This document shows, in pieces, positions 25,932-34,769 of a stretch of 64,000 nt of DNA. The stretch is taken from assembly GCF_007997005.1 (NCBI RefSeq), contig NZ_VOSL01000053.1:62001-126000 (forward strand). The letters run 5' to 3'. Both the position numbers and the translations under genes were made by a program. This DNA is from Lujinxingia vulgaris (GTDB lineage Bacteria; Myxococcota_A; Bradymonadia; Bradymonadales; Bradymonadaceae). Within the stretch, counting starts at the first letter, position 1, and each line of letters opens with the position of its first letter. Below the pieces are notes generated by a model. It was not told the origin of the DNA. It did not search any database and saw nothing but the letters and a program-made list of their open reading frames with translations.

Positions 25932-26603
25932 TTAGATCAGGATCGCGTGGTTGAGCACGCCGACGCCCACACCCAGCACGATCGCGTTGAGGGCGACCAG
26001 GCGATGGCTGACCCCGGCCTCGTGAAGCGCGGCCAGCACCAGAGTGCTGGCGAGCAGCTCGGAGAGCAGCCCGTTGCGAAGCAGCCCGGAGGTCTGCGGG
26101 TGCATCAGAAAGGCCGCCGGGGGCAAAAGGCTGAGCATGGCGACGAGGATCGCGCGAAGCTGCACGGGCAGAGTTTTGAAAAGATGCTGCTGGACTGTGC
26201 CCTGCCAGAAGAGGGCGGCCAGCGCCAGCCCCAGGCCCAGCATCAGGCCGAGTGTTGCGCTGTCGGTGAGCCAGGTCACCGGGCGAAAGCGCGCCGGGGT
26301 GTTGACAAAAGACATCACGCCCAGGATCAGCGGGACGATCAGCGCGGCGAAGAGCGGACGATATGCGGGCGGCAGCGCCGCATCGTCACGGGCCTGGCCC
26401 GGCTGCACGCCGCCAACCAGAAAAGCCAGTGCGGCGAGTGTGGCCGGGGCGAAGAACCAGGCGCCGGCGGCGACCTGCACTTGAGCGTTGGCCAGCGCCA
26501 CAAGGGGCGGCGTCAGCAGTAGATGCGCGGCGGCCAGCCCGATCGAGGCCGCCAGCGCCAGGGGCAGGAGCAAGCGTGTGGGGGCGGGTGAAGTCTCAGT
26601 CAT
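25932..26603 (-). CDS. Polytopic membrane protein, unknown
   Basis: The 223-aa protein is almost wholly hydrophobic, with six or seven predicted helices (LLLPLALAASIGLAAAHLLL; FFAPATLAALAFLVGG; LFAALIVPLILGVMSFV; ATLGLMLGLGLALAALFW; LVAMLSLLPPAAFLM; LVALNAIVLGVGVGVLNHA). I recognise no family motif. It is monocistronic, divergent from the gene at 26684, with an unremarkable 250-bp spacer (25679-25931) downstream of the GMC operon promoter region. An inner-membrane location is the only firm statement. Confidence 0.75.
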   Translation of the reverse strand: MTETSPAPTRLLLPLALAASIGLAAAHLLLTPPLVALANAQVQVAAGAWFFAPATLAALAFLVGGVQPGQARDDAALPPAYRPLFAALIVPLILGVMSFVNTPARFRPVTWLTDSATLGLMLGLGLALAALFWQGTVQQHLFKTLPVQLRAILVAMLSLLPPAAFLMHPQTSGLLRNGLLSELLASTLVLAALHEAGVSHRLVALNAIVLGVGVGVLNHAILI

Positions 26604-26683
26604 GGGGGGCCTGCTTTACCCGGAGGAAGTCGGGGGCATATTTGAGGGGTGGGGACGACAAGGGTCTTTGACGAGGTGCGATC

Positions 26684-27349
26684 ATGATCAGCCCGAATTG
26701 GCTTGTCCAGTCCAGCGCGATCGGTGCCGTCGGTATCCTGGCGTTGGGCATGGGGATGTGGGGAGCAGGGATGTGGGAGAGTGGGGAGCAAGGGGGGCGG
26801 GAAGTCCGCTCACCAGGCTCCACGCAGGTGATCTGGGTGCACGGGGAGCGCGGCCTGCGAGCCGCCGGCACCATCCGCTACACCGAGGGCGTTGCCACTG
26901 AGTCGCGCGCCGAGCGCGCTCGCCGGCTGCTCGCTGAACGCCACGCCAAACAGGAAGCGGAGCGGCGCGCGAAGGTGGTCGCACAGCGCGCCTTTGAAGC
27001 CAGCCGCCAGGCCGCAAGACACGCAGCCTACCACGGCACGCACTCCGGCGGCGATGAGGAGCCCCTCGGCTGGGCCGAGCGCCGCGCGGCGCGCCAGGCC
27101 GAGCTGGCCGCGCGAGAGGCGCGTGCACAGAAGATGCGCACCCACCTCTTTGAGCTCTATGTCGGACCGCAATGCGTCGATGAGCGCTATGAGCCGGCTG
27201 AGCCGCCGGCGCATGACGAGCGCTCCGACGACGATCCCGACGCCTTCTTGCAGCCCGCGTCGCAGGAGGCCACCGAGGTCACCCGCCAGAAGGTCGAAGA
27301 TAGCCTGGAGCGCGCCCTCGAGGAGATGCAGCGGGCGTTTACACCCTGA
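26684..27349 (+). CDS. Ala/Arg/Glu-rich coiled-coil protein with N-terminal hydrophobic segment
   Basis: ATG 26684 has GAGG 8 nt upstream. The 221-aa product starts with a hydrophobic stretch (SSAIGAVGILALGMGMWGAG) that may be a membrane anchor or an artefact of a too-early start, followed by a highly charged Ala/Arg/Glu helix (ERARRLLAERHAKQEAERRA, ERRAARQAELAAREARAQ). An acidic tail ends in a short helix (VEDSLERALEEMQRAF). No recognised domain. The overlapping opposite frames are long but lack family likeness. Terminator immediately downstream. Confidence 0.6.
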   Translation: MISPNWLVQSSAIGAVGILALGMGMWGAGMWESGEQGGREVRSPGSTQVIWVHGERGLRAAGTIRYTEGVATESRAERARRLLAERHAKQEAERRAKVVAQRAFEASRQAARHAAYHGTHSGGDEEPLGWAERRAARQAELAAREARAQKMRTHLFELYVGPQCVDERYEPAEPPAHDERSDDDPDAFLQPASQEATEVTRQKVEDSLERALEEMQRAFTP

Positions 27350-27375
27350 GACCCGCGCGCCGAGGGTCCGCCCTA

Positions 27376-27410
27376 AACAAAAACCCCCGCGGACCGGGGT
27401 CCGCGGGGGC
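27376..27410. terminator. Bidirectional terminator
   Basis: A 12-bp perfect stem (CCCCCGCGGACC, 27384-27395, with 27398-27409) is preceded by AAACAAAAA, giving a strong U-tract for the minus-strand VWA gene that ends at 27440. It also closes the plus-strand gene ending at 27349. Confidence 0.85.
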
Positions 27411-27439
27411 TATGCATCAGGCGTGAGACTTAGCCCGCA

Positions 27440-29305
27440 TCAGCCGACGATGCAGGAGCCAAACTCCGAGCCGGAGACTGGCGCGCACTGGCCGCTGCAG
27501 CAGTCCGCGTTGCTGGTGCAGGCCACGTTGGTCGGGAAGCAGCCGAAGCCGCAGGTGCCTTCGCTGCCGCAGACCAGGTTGCCGCAGCAGTCCGCATCGG
27601 ACTCACAGCTGGAGCCGTTGATGGAGCATTCCGGGCATCCCTCGTCGGTGCGGCCGTCGCAGTTGTTGTCGACGCCGTCGCAGATCTCGGCTGAGCAGCT
27701 CTCGCACTCCAGCGGCTCACCGCAGGTCTGGTAGTAGATGTCGCACAGGCCGGTGGGCTGCTCGGGCACACAGGCGTTGGCGCAGCCCATCTTGATCTGC
27801 AGGTCGAGCGCCTCGGCGTCGATCGAGCGGACCTGCGAGCAGGCCGACTCCGAGAGGGTCAGCACGTTGTCGTTGCCGTTGTACGAGATGTCGGCCTGGG
27901 GCAGGTAGGTGCCGTTGACCGAGACCCAGATCTGGTTGGGATCGGGCGGGGTCTGGTCGAGGTTGTACGAGCAGCTCACCAGGATGTTGGAGATGTCGCG
28001 CACAGCGTTGGCCAGCTGGTTGGCGTCGCTGGCCAGGTAGGGCGAGCCGGTGCCGCCGGCCGTCGCGAAGCGCTGCAGGCTTGGCGAGTTGAAGGCGAAG
28101 CCGACGACGAAGGTGTAGACGCCGCGGTCGCGCAGATCTTCGATCACATCTTCGGCACCGTCGACACCGCCGCAGCCCGGCTCCCCGTCGGTGATCAGCA
28201 GCACGGACTTGACGCGCTGATCGTCGAGGCTGTCACCGGGATCGCTGACGCGGTCGTTGTTGAGCACGTTCTGCAGCGCGTAGTCCAGCGGGGTGCCGCC
28301 GTTGGGATCCAGGCTGTTGTAGGCGTTCTGGATGGTGGTGGCGTTGTGGTCGCCCATCGAGAGGCGGTTGGTCAGCGCGTTGGTGTTGCAACTGCCGGTG
28401 AAGGAGCCCACGCCAAAGCGGATCTCTCCGGCAAGCTCGTTGGTCACCGTGTTCATGCCGGCCACGGCGCGCTCCCAGCGGTTGGGGCGGCTGTGGTCGT
28501 TTTGCCCACCCACGCCCCAGTCCATCGAGCCAGAGAGGTCAAGCACGACGTAGACGTTGGGGTTGAGACGCTCAAACTCAGTGGTCTGCTCTTCGCAGAT
28601 GGGAATCTGACCGGGCTCGGGCGCGCAGGCGTCACCGACCACAAGGCCGTTGGGGCCGGTGGGGTTGCCGGGGCTGGCGGTCTGGTCAACGTTGGCCGCA
28701 AAGGGGCAGTTGTCGCAGGCATCGCCGATGCTGTCGCCGTCGCTGTCGGCCTGGTCGGCGTTGGCCACGTTGGGGCAATTGTCCATGACGTCGGGGATGC
28801 CGTCGCTATCGCTGTCGGTGACGGTATCGACGTACTCCACGCCCGGGGCGCAGGCGTTGCCCATGATGATACCTCGCTCGTCGACCGGGTTGGACGCGTA
28901 GGCGGCCTGATCGGTGTTGGAGGTGTCCGGGCAGTTGTCGCAGGCATCACCGATGCCGTCGCCATCGCTGTCGAGCTGATCGGGGTTATGGACAAAGGGG
29001 CAGTTGTCGTACTGGTTGGGCACCCCGTCGCCGCTCTCATCTTCCCAGGGCTCCAGATCGTCACGCCCGTCGTGGGGGTGGTCCGCGTCGATGAGATCGC
29101 CGCCGCCGTCGGTGTCGTCGCCGGCGTCACCGGGGTCGCCGCCGTCGGGATCATTGGGGTTATCACCGCCGGGACGGCACTCCCCGCTGACGGGGTTGCG
29201 CTCCTGGCCTTCTGGGCAGTTGGTGACGTCAGTTTCATCAGAACAGGCCAGCGCGGTGAGCGCGATCAGCGCGGGAAGCGTCCATTTTATGAGCGTCGTT
29301 CGCAT
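27440..29305 (-). CDS. VWA-domain lipoprotein with TSP3 repeats and Cys-rich tail
   Basis: ATG 29305 (MRTTLIKWTLPALIALTALACSD) has AGGG 8 nt upstream. The 621-aa lipoprotein continues with an Asp/Gly linker and about four thrombospondin type-3 calcium repeats (DSDGDGIGDACDNCP). A von Willebrand factor A domain follows, with an intact MIDAS start at ~254 (VVLDLSGSMDWG) and LLITDGEPGCGG, then a MopE-type metal-binding motif (CDGVDNNCDGRTDEGCP) and two dickkopf-like Cys clusters (CESDADCCGNLVCGSEGTC). Such proteins are surface adhesins or Ca-binding scaffolds. It is transcribed alone toward the terminator at 27376. Confidence 0.9.
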   Translation of the reverse strand: MRTTLIKWTLPALIALTALACSDETDVTNCPEGQERNPVSGECRPGGDNPNDPDGGDPGDAGDDTDGGGDLIDADHPHDGRDDLEPWEDESGDGVPNQYDNCPFVHNPDQLDSDGDGIGDACDNCPDTSNTDQAAYASNPVDERGIIMGNACAPGVEYVDTVTDSDSDGIPDVMDNCPNVANADQADSDGDSIGDACDNCPFAANVDQTASPGNPTGPNGLVVGDACAPEPGQIPICEEQTTEFERLNPNVYVVLDLSGSMDWGVGGQNDHSRPNRWERAVAGMNTVTNELAGEIRFGVGSFTGSCNTNALTNRLSMGDHNATTIQNAYNSLDPNGGTPLDYALQNVLNNDRVSDPGDSLDDQRVKSVLLITDGEPGCGGVDGAEDVIEDLRDRGVYTFVVGFAFNSPSLQRFATAGGTGSPYLASDANQLANAVRDISNILVSCSYNLDQTPPDPNQIWVSVNGTYLPQADISYNGNDNVLTLSESACSQVRSIDAEALDLQIKMGCANACVPEQPTGLCDIYYQTCGEPLECESCSAEICDGVDNNCDGRTDEGCPECSINGSSCESDADCCGNLVCGSEGTCGFGCFPTNVACTSNADCCSGQCAPVSGSEFGSCIVG

Positions 29306-29574
29306 GGTTCGTACCCTGTGAGGTGAGGAGCGCGTTGCAGGGAAATCAGCGTGGCGCAAAAAGCCGTGGACCGGGAATAACCCAAACTCTGTCAGGTCGA
29401 TGGTAGCAAAGACCGGCGAAGCTTTCGACAGAATTTCAGCCGCTTTGAGGGGCGAAGACTGTAAATCGTCGTAAAAGTCGGCAAGTTTTGGTGACGCGCA
29501 ACGTCTCACTGCGTTTTGCCGCGCCGGGCGCAGCGGGCGAGGTCGATGACGGCGGACGCGGGGCTCAGAGCGTC

Positions 29575-32145
29575 CTAATCCATCTCGCGGCGGCGCAGCG
29601 TGAGCGCCACACCCCCGAGCAGCACCACCGTAAAGCCGCCGAGCGCGCCCAGATCAAGGAGCTGGCCGGCCTGGGCGTCCCCGAAGAAACGATCCAGGGG
29701 GTGAGGCATCAGCGGTATCGCCACGGGCAGCTCGGGGGTGATGATCGGGAGGTCCTCGAGCGCGATCTCATAGGCCAGGGCGCGATCTTCGGTGTGGATC
29801 ATCGCCTCAAAGCCAAAGCGGCTAAAGGTCGTGGCGCTGAGCGCCCGGGTGAGCGTGTCCATTCGCTCCACCGGCATGATCGCCCCGCCCAGAATCACCT
29901 GGGGGATCAGCACAATCGGCACCAGCGCGATCGCCGCCTCGCTCGTGCGCACCGCTGCTGAGAGCAGGAGTCCGGTCGCCAGTCCGGCCAGCGCGCACAA
30001 CCAGAGCGTGAGCAGGTGCATCAGCGGGTGCCCGTGAAATCCCAGCGGCCCGTAGGTCAGCGCGAGCAGCGCCACACACTGGATCAGGCAAAAGAAGCCC
30101 AGCACCCCGAACTTGCTCGCCACATAGGCCGGGATCGAGAGGTTGACCATGCGCTCTCGCCGATAAATGGCCTGCTCCCCCACGATCTCGCGCGCGGCGT
30201 TGGAGCCCCCGAACCAGATCGCCGAGATCACCAGCAAAAAGAGCGCCAGCGGGGTGTGCTCCATGCGGGTAAAGACCCCGCCTTCGTCCTGGAAAAAGAC
30301 CAGGTTGAGCAGGAGCGCCACAATCGGGGCCTGCACCAACAGGATCAGCGTGCCGACGCGATCTTTGAGTTTGATGTTGAGGTAGCGGTGGGTGAGCGTA
30401 CGCAGCTGGCGCAACTCAAAGGTCGGGGGCTTGCGGCGGGCGTCCGCGCTGAGATGAACCTCCTCGGAGGCCCGCCGGCGCGCGGCCACAAACTCCTCAT
30501 AATACGCGCTCTGGCGGTAGCGCGCCGCAAAGGTCTCCATCGGCTCGCCGGCGCGCGCCGCCGCAACCAGCGGGCGCATGCAGCTTCCCGGATCGCTTAA
30601 GAGCTGCTCGGCGACCTCCGAGTCGGCTTCAACGTCCGGGTTAAAATAGAGCATCGAGTCGGGGAAGGCCGGCCCGTAGTAGACCTGCTCGCCATCGGCC
30701 AGATAGAGCGTGTTGTCCATCAGCCGGTAGGCTTTAAGCGAGGGCTGGTGGATGGTCAAAAGGATCGTCTTGCCGCGATCGGCCAGCCGCCGCAGCAGCT
30801 GCATCACGTTGAGCGCGTCCTCGCTGGCCAGCCCGCTGGTGGGCTCATCGAGGCAGAGCAGGCTGGGGTCGGTCAGAAGCTCCATCGCCAGGTTGACGCG
30901 TTTTCGCTGCCCGCCGCTGATGCCCTTCTGCTCCGGGGAGCCGATGCGCAAATCGGCGGTCTGCGCGATCTCCAGATCGTGGAGCACCTGCCAGATGCGC
31001 TGGTCGATTTCCTGGTCGGTGGTGTCCGGCGGCAGGCGCAACTTCGCCGTGTAATAGAGCGACTGATAGACGGTCAGCTCGCTGTGAATGATGTCTTCCT
31101 GAGGCACGTACCCGATGGCGCCGCGGTAGCGATCGTAATGCGCGAAGATCTCATCGCCGTTGAGCAGCGTGCGCCCGAAGGAGGGCCGGGTGTAGGCAAT
31201 CAGCGCGTTGAGTAGTGTGGTTTTTCCGGCGCCGGAGGGGCCTAAAAGCCCAACGATCTCCGTGGGATAGACGGTGAACGAGACGCCGTCGAGCAGGCGC
31301 CGTGGCCCCTGCGGGGTGGGGACCTCCACGCGCAGGTTCTCGGCCTGCAGCAAAATGTCGCCGCGGTAGGACTTCTGCAGGCGCATCTTCTTGAGATCCA
31401 GGCGCAGCGCGAAGCTGCCCAGGCTGAAGATCTGATCGTGCTCAATCGGAGCGCGGCGGACGCGCCGGCCCCCCACAAAAGTGCCGTTGGCGCTGGAGAG
31501 ATCTTCGAGAAAGAGCCCGCCGGACTCGCGCACCAGCCTGGCGTGATGGCGAGAGACCTGCGGTGATTGCAGCACAATATCATTGGTCGGGCCTCGCCCC
31601 AGCGTGATCACCGCCTTATCGGGTGGCAGGCTCAAGGGCCCGCCGGAGCGCGGGCTGGCGGCGCGGCGAGTGAACTCTTTGAGGCGGCTTAAGGGGAAGC
31701 GGTAGCTGCCTAAGAAGAGCACGTCGTCCTGGCTCACCTCGGCCTGGGTCAGGCGGCGGTGGCGGTCGCCCAGGTAGGTGCCGTTGGCTGTGCCCAGGTC
31801 GCGGGCCAGCCAGCGCTCGGGGCCCAGCGGGGTGAGGCTCACATGACGGCGCGAGATCTGCGGGGCGTCGAGCACAATATCGCAGCCGTGGTCGCGGCCG
31901 ATCACCAGCGTGCGCACTGAGGTGCCGCTCGCGGTGTTGAGCGCCTGCAAGCGCACCCGCTGCTTGCCGACCTGCTCGCGTCGCGCGCGCAGCTGAGGGC
32001 TCTGAAGTTGAATCTCCGTGCGGGTGATCTCGGCGTCGAAGTCCTCAAACGCAGGCGCGCCGAGCTCGCGCGCGCCACACGCCGGGCAGAAGGGCGCGCC
32101 GGGCTCGATCGGGGCGTTGCATTGCGGGCAGCGCGGGCGCGTCAT
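29575..32145 (-). CDS. Zinc-ribbon / double-FHA ABCG-type transporter
   Basis: Start 32145 (MTRPRCPQCNAP) is the first ATG. The 856-aa product has a zinc ribbon (CPQC...CPAC, Cys6/9/20/23), FHA domain 1 (~82-150: GRDHGCDIVL, ISRRHVSL, NGTYLGD) and FHA domain 2 (~182-248: GRGPTNDIVL, VSRHHARL, NGTFVGG). An ABC ATPase follows (Walker A GPSGAGKTT ~302-310, signature ISGGQRKRVNLAMELL, Walker B LLCLDEPTSGL), then an ABC2-type membrane domain of about six helices (~590-856). This is the White/ABCG half-transporter layout, which should dimerise. FHA domains bind phosphothreonine, so export activity may be gated by Ser/Thr kinases. The cargo is unknown. Confidence 0.93.
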   Translation of the reverse strand: MTRPRCPQCNAPIEPGAPFCPACGARELGAPAFEDFDAEITRTEIQLQSPQLRARREQVGKQRVRLQALNTASGTSVRTLVIGRDHGCDIVLDAPQISRRHVSLTPLGPERWLARDLGTANGTYLGDRHRRLTQAEVSQDDVLFLGSYRFPLSRLKEFTRRAASPRSGGPLSLPPDKAVITLGRGPTNDIVLQSPQVSRHHARLVRESGGLFLEDLSSANGTFVGGRRVRRAPIEHDQIFSLGSFALRLDLKKMRLQKSYRGDILLQAENLRVEVPTPQGPRRLLDGVSFTVYPTEIVGLLGPSGAGKTTLLNALIAYTRPSFGRTLLNGDEIFAHYDRYRGAIGYVPQEDIIHSELTVYQSLYYTAKLRLPPDTTDQEIDQRIWQVLHDLEIAQTADLRIGSPEQKGISGGQRKRVNLAMELLTDPSLLCLDEPTSGLASEDALNVMQLLRRLADRGKTILLTIHQPSLKAYRLMDNTLYLADGEQVYYGPAFPDSMLYFNPDVEADSEVAEQLLSDPGSCMRPLVAAARAGEPMETFAARYRQSAYYEEFVAARRRASEEVHLSADARRKPPTFELRQLRTLTHRYLNIKLKDRVGTLILLVQAPIVALLLNLVFFQDEGGVFTRMEHTPLALFLLVISAIWFGGSNAAREIVGEQAIYRRERMVNLSIPAYVASKFGVLGFFCLIQCVALLALTYGPLGFHGHPLMHLLTLWLCALAGLATGLLLSAAVRTSEAAIALVPIVLIPQVILGGAIMPVERMDTLTRALSATTFSRFGFEAMIHTEDRALAYEIALEDLPIITPELPVAIPLMPHPLDRFFGDAQAGQLLDLGALGGFTVVLLGGVALTLRRREMD

Positions 32146-32375
32146 CGAAAGTTCCAACCGAGAGTGAGCGAGAGGTCGTGATCAGGGCACGTCTCCACAG
32201 GCTTGCCACGCCAATAGCGTTTTGACAATTCCGAGCGCGCTCACTTATAAGAGTGCAGATTCTCTCCGACCCTGATTGCGCGCGGCCGAGCGGGTGATGG
32301 CGCCCGCGACGGCTGACAGGTCTGTGGTAGGCCGGGCGCGTGTGGCTCAGGATGGAGAGCGAAGCGGAGACGTCG

Positions 32376-33455
32376 ATGGCGCGACTGAAAGTAGGTATCG
32401 TAGGCGCGGGTAGCATCTCGGAGCTGCACGCCAGAGGATATCAAGAAGACCCGCGCGCGGAGATCGTGGCGGTGTGCGACCGCGATGAAGATCGCGCCAT
32501 TCAACGCTCTCTGGATTGGGGCGCGCGCGCCTATTACACCAACTTCAGCGAGATGCTGGAGAATAAGGACATCGACGCCGTCGAGATCCTCACGCCGCAT
32601 TACCTGCACGCAAGTCAGGTCATCGACGCGCTCCAGGCCGGCAAGCACGTCTCGGTGGAGCGCCCCCTGGCGCTTTCGATCGAGGAGGCCAACCAGGTCG
32701 TGCAGACCGCCCGCCAGGTCGGCAAGATCGTGCAGGTCTATGAGCCCTGCCTCTTCTACAAGCCCCTGCTCGACGCCCGTAACCTCATTGACGCTGGCGA
32801 GATCGGAAAGCCCACCGGCATCCGCGTGGCGATGACCGTGGCCAAAGGGCAGAGCGATGTGTGGGACTTTGCCTCCATCGAAGACGAAGCCTCCCTCTGG
32901 CGCTTCGACCCACAACTCTCCGGCGGCTCGCCGATGCTCTACGATGTGGGCTACCAGACCTTCTGCATCGCGCTCTTCTTGATCGGCAACGTCGAGAAGA
33001 TCGAGGTGTGGCGCTCCGAGACCGCCATCCGCGAGGGCTTAAAGCTCGACGCGCCGACGGTGGCGATGTGGAAGCACTTCCAGCAGGACTGCTACGGGAC
33101 GATGACGCTTAACTACGCGCCCGAGCGCAAGCTGCGCACCCCCTACCACCCCCTCGAAGCCACCATCGCGGTGGAGGGCACCCGCGGCACCATCGACATC
33201 ATCCGCTCGTCGGACCCCACCCAGCTGGAGGCCCCGGTGGAGCTTCGCCGCGACAGCCGCAAGGTGGCCTACGGCCAGCGCAACACCGCGTTTGAAGACA
33301 GCTTCGTGCGCGCCACGCGCAACTTCATCGGCGCCTGCCTCGGCGAGGAAGATCCGCTGCTGGGTGCCAATGAGGCTCGTCAGCTTTTGCTGCTGACCCT
33401 GGCCTACCAGGAGAGCTCGCGTCGCGGACGCGCGGTCAACCTGCAGCACGGCTGA
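32376..33455 (+). CDS. Gfo/Idh/MocA-family NAD(P)-dependent oxidoreductase
   Basis: ATG 32376 (MARLKVGIVGAGSISELHARG) has GGAG 8 nt upstream. The 359-aa product has a Rossmann fold (VGIVGAGSISELHARGY; AVCDRDEDRA; AVEILTPHYLHASQVIDALQ) and the C-terminal alpha/beta domain (SGGSPMLYDVGYQTFCIALFLIG). The usual EKP catalytic/NAD-binding tripeptide reads ERP here (KHVSVERPLALS), so the conserved Lys is Arg. Family members oxidise or reduce sugar derivatives, often in surface-polysaccharide or inositol pathways. A lipid-kinase gene follows 61 nt downstream on the same strand. Confidence 0.92.
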   Translation: MARLKVGIVGAGSISELHARGYQEDPRAEIVAVCDRDEDRAIQRSLDWGARAYYTNFSEMLENKDIDAVEILTPHYLHASQVIDALQAGKHVSVERPLALSIEEANQVVQTARQVGKIVQVYEPCLFYKPLLDARNLIDAGEIGKPTGIRVAMTVAKGQSDVWDFASIEDEASLWRFDPQLSGGSPMLYDVGYQTFCIALFLIGNVEKIEVWRSETAIREGLKLDAPTVAMWKHFQQDCYGTMTLNYAPERKLRTPYHPLEATIAVEGTRGTIDIIRSSDPTQLEAPVELRRDSRKVAYGQRNTAFEDSFVRATRNFIGACLGEEDPLLGANEARQLLLLTLAYQESSRRGRAVNLQHG

Positions 33456-33516
33456 GCGGTGGCCGGTGGCCCGGCATCTCTCAATTCAGCGAACATGACA
33501 GGCGTTAAGAGGCTTC

Positions 33517-34557
33517 ATGACCGAGCAGCATGACCTGGGGCGAATTCGTGTGATGGAGGCGCCGCGGCGCTATGCGGTGCTGCTCAATGCGCGCGCCAAA
33601 GCCTGGACTGGCGAGGTCCATGAGGCGGTGCAGCGCTTTGTGCCGGCGCGCGATCTCTACCTGACCGACGACTTCCGCCAGGCGCAGACCACCGTCGAGC
33701 GCATCCTGGCGCAGGACTATGACGTGGTGTTCACCGGCGGGGGCGACGGCACGATCATGTTCTTGATCAACGCCATTGAGGCCGCGGTCAAAGCCGGCAA
33801 AATCGCCCGCGAAGATGCGCCGCCGGTGGGCGTGCTGCGCCTGGGCACCGGCAACGCCGTGGCCTCGTACGTGGGCGCCGGCCCGATCATCGAGGATCTG
33901 CGCGCGCTGCACGCCGGCGCTCCGCTCAAAGTCCACGAGGTCAACATGGTCGAAGACGGAGAGCACCGCTTTCCCTTCGGCGGCTTTGGCTGGGACGCCG
34001 ACATCCTCAACGACTACGACCGCTTCAAGGCCGCGGTGCGCGACACCGCGCTGGAGAACTTCGCCACGGGCCTGGGCGGCTACGCGCTCTCGATCGGCTC
34101 GCGCACCATCCCCAAGGCCACCATCCGCGGTTCGCGCAACGCGCGCTTTACCAACCTCGGAGAGGTCGCCTACGAGCTCGATGAGCACGGTCGCATTGTG
34201 CGCGAGATTGGCCCCGGCGAGCTCATCTATGACGGGCCGATGAAGATCACCAGCTCGGCCACGATCCCCTACTGGGGCTTCAAGATCCGCATGTTCCCCT
34301 ACGCCAACTTAAAGCCGGGCTTCTTTGAGCTGCGCTCCTACCATGGCTCGATCTCCAGCATTTTGATGGATCTTCCGGCCTTCTGGAAGGGGGAGGTCCA
34401 GGAGGGCAAGCTCGGCGACTGGCTGGTGCAGCGGGTGGCTGTGGAGGTCGAAGAGGCGATGAGCTACCAGGTCGCCGGCGATGCGGCCGGCTACCGCACC
34501 CGGGTGGAGTGGTCGCTCTCGGATCATCCCAGCCTGCTGGCGGTGCCGCTGCAATAA
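33517..34557 (+). CDS. Diacylglycerol-kinase-family lipid kinase
   Basis: The 346-aa protein shows the DAGK/sphingosine-kinase catalytic fold: RRYAVLLNARAK near the start, DVVFTGGGDGTIMFLIN (the GGDGT nucleotide loop, ~71-86), PPVGVLRLGTGNAVASYVG and the downstream GGFGWDADILNDY segment. It resembles the YegS/DgkB group of cytosolic lipid kinases, which phosphorylate diacylglycerol or related lipids with ATP. The start at 33517 follows GTTAAGAGGC, a weak site; later ATGs (e.g. MEAPRRY) are possible. Likely co-transcribed with the Gfo/Idh gene. Confidence 0.9.
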   Translation: MTEQHDLGRIRVMEAPRRYAVLLNARAKAWTGEVHEAVQRFVPARDLYLTDDFRQAQTTVERILAQDYDVVFTGGGDGTIMFLINAIEAAVKAGKIAREDAPPVGVLRLGTGNAVASYVGAGPIIEDLRALHAGAPLKVHEVNMVEDGEHRFPFGGFGWDADILNDYDRFKAAVRDTALENFATGLGGYALSIGSRTIPKATIRGSRNARFTNLGEVAYELDEHGRIVREIGPGELIYDGPMKITSSATIPYWGFKIRMFPYANLKPGFFELRSYHGSISSILMDLPAFWKGEVQEGKLGDWLVQRVAVEVEEAMSYQVAGDAAGYRTRVEWSLSDHPSLLAVPLQ

Positions 34558-34769
34558 CATGCGGTGAGCGCGACGCGGTGGAAAGGTCCGCCGGCGTTGC
34601 TAAGCGCGCTTTACATCATGTCAACATCGGGGGGCTTGCACCGCGCTCGCGCTTTGAGGATGGTGGGTTGATGTAGGTTCGAATTCAACCTCGGCCCTCT
34701 GCTCGCGCGCTGAGATGCGTGGAAGAGGGCGCGGAGGTCGCTAACGCGCGCGGCGCGGGAGGAGATGCG

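Noticed and set aside
28346-29326. 326-residue plus-strand open frame with GV/VG repeats
   Set aside because: It is the complement of the TSP3 Asp-rich codons of the VWA gene.
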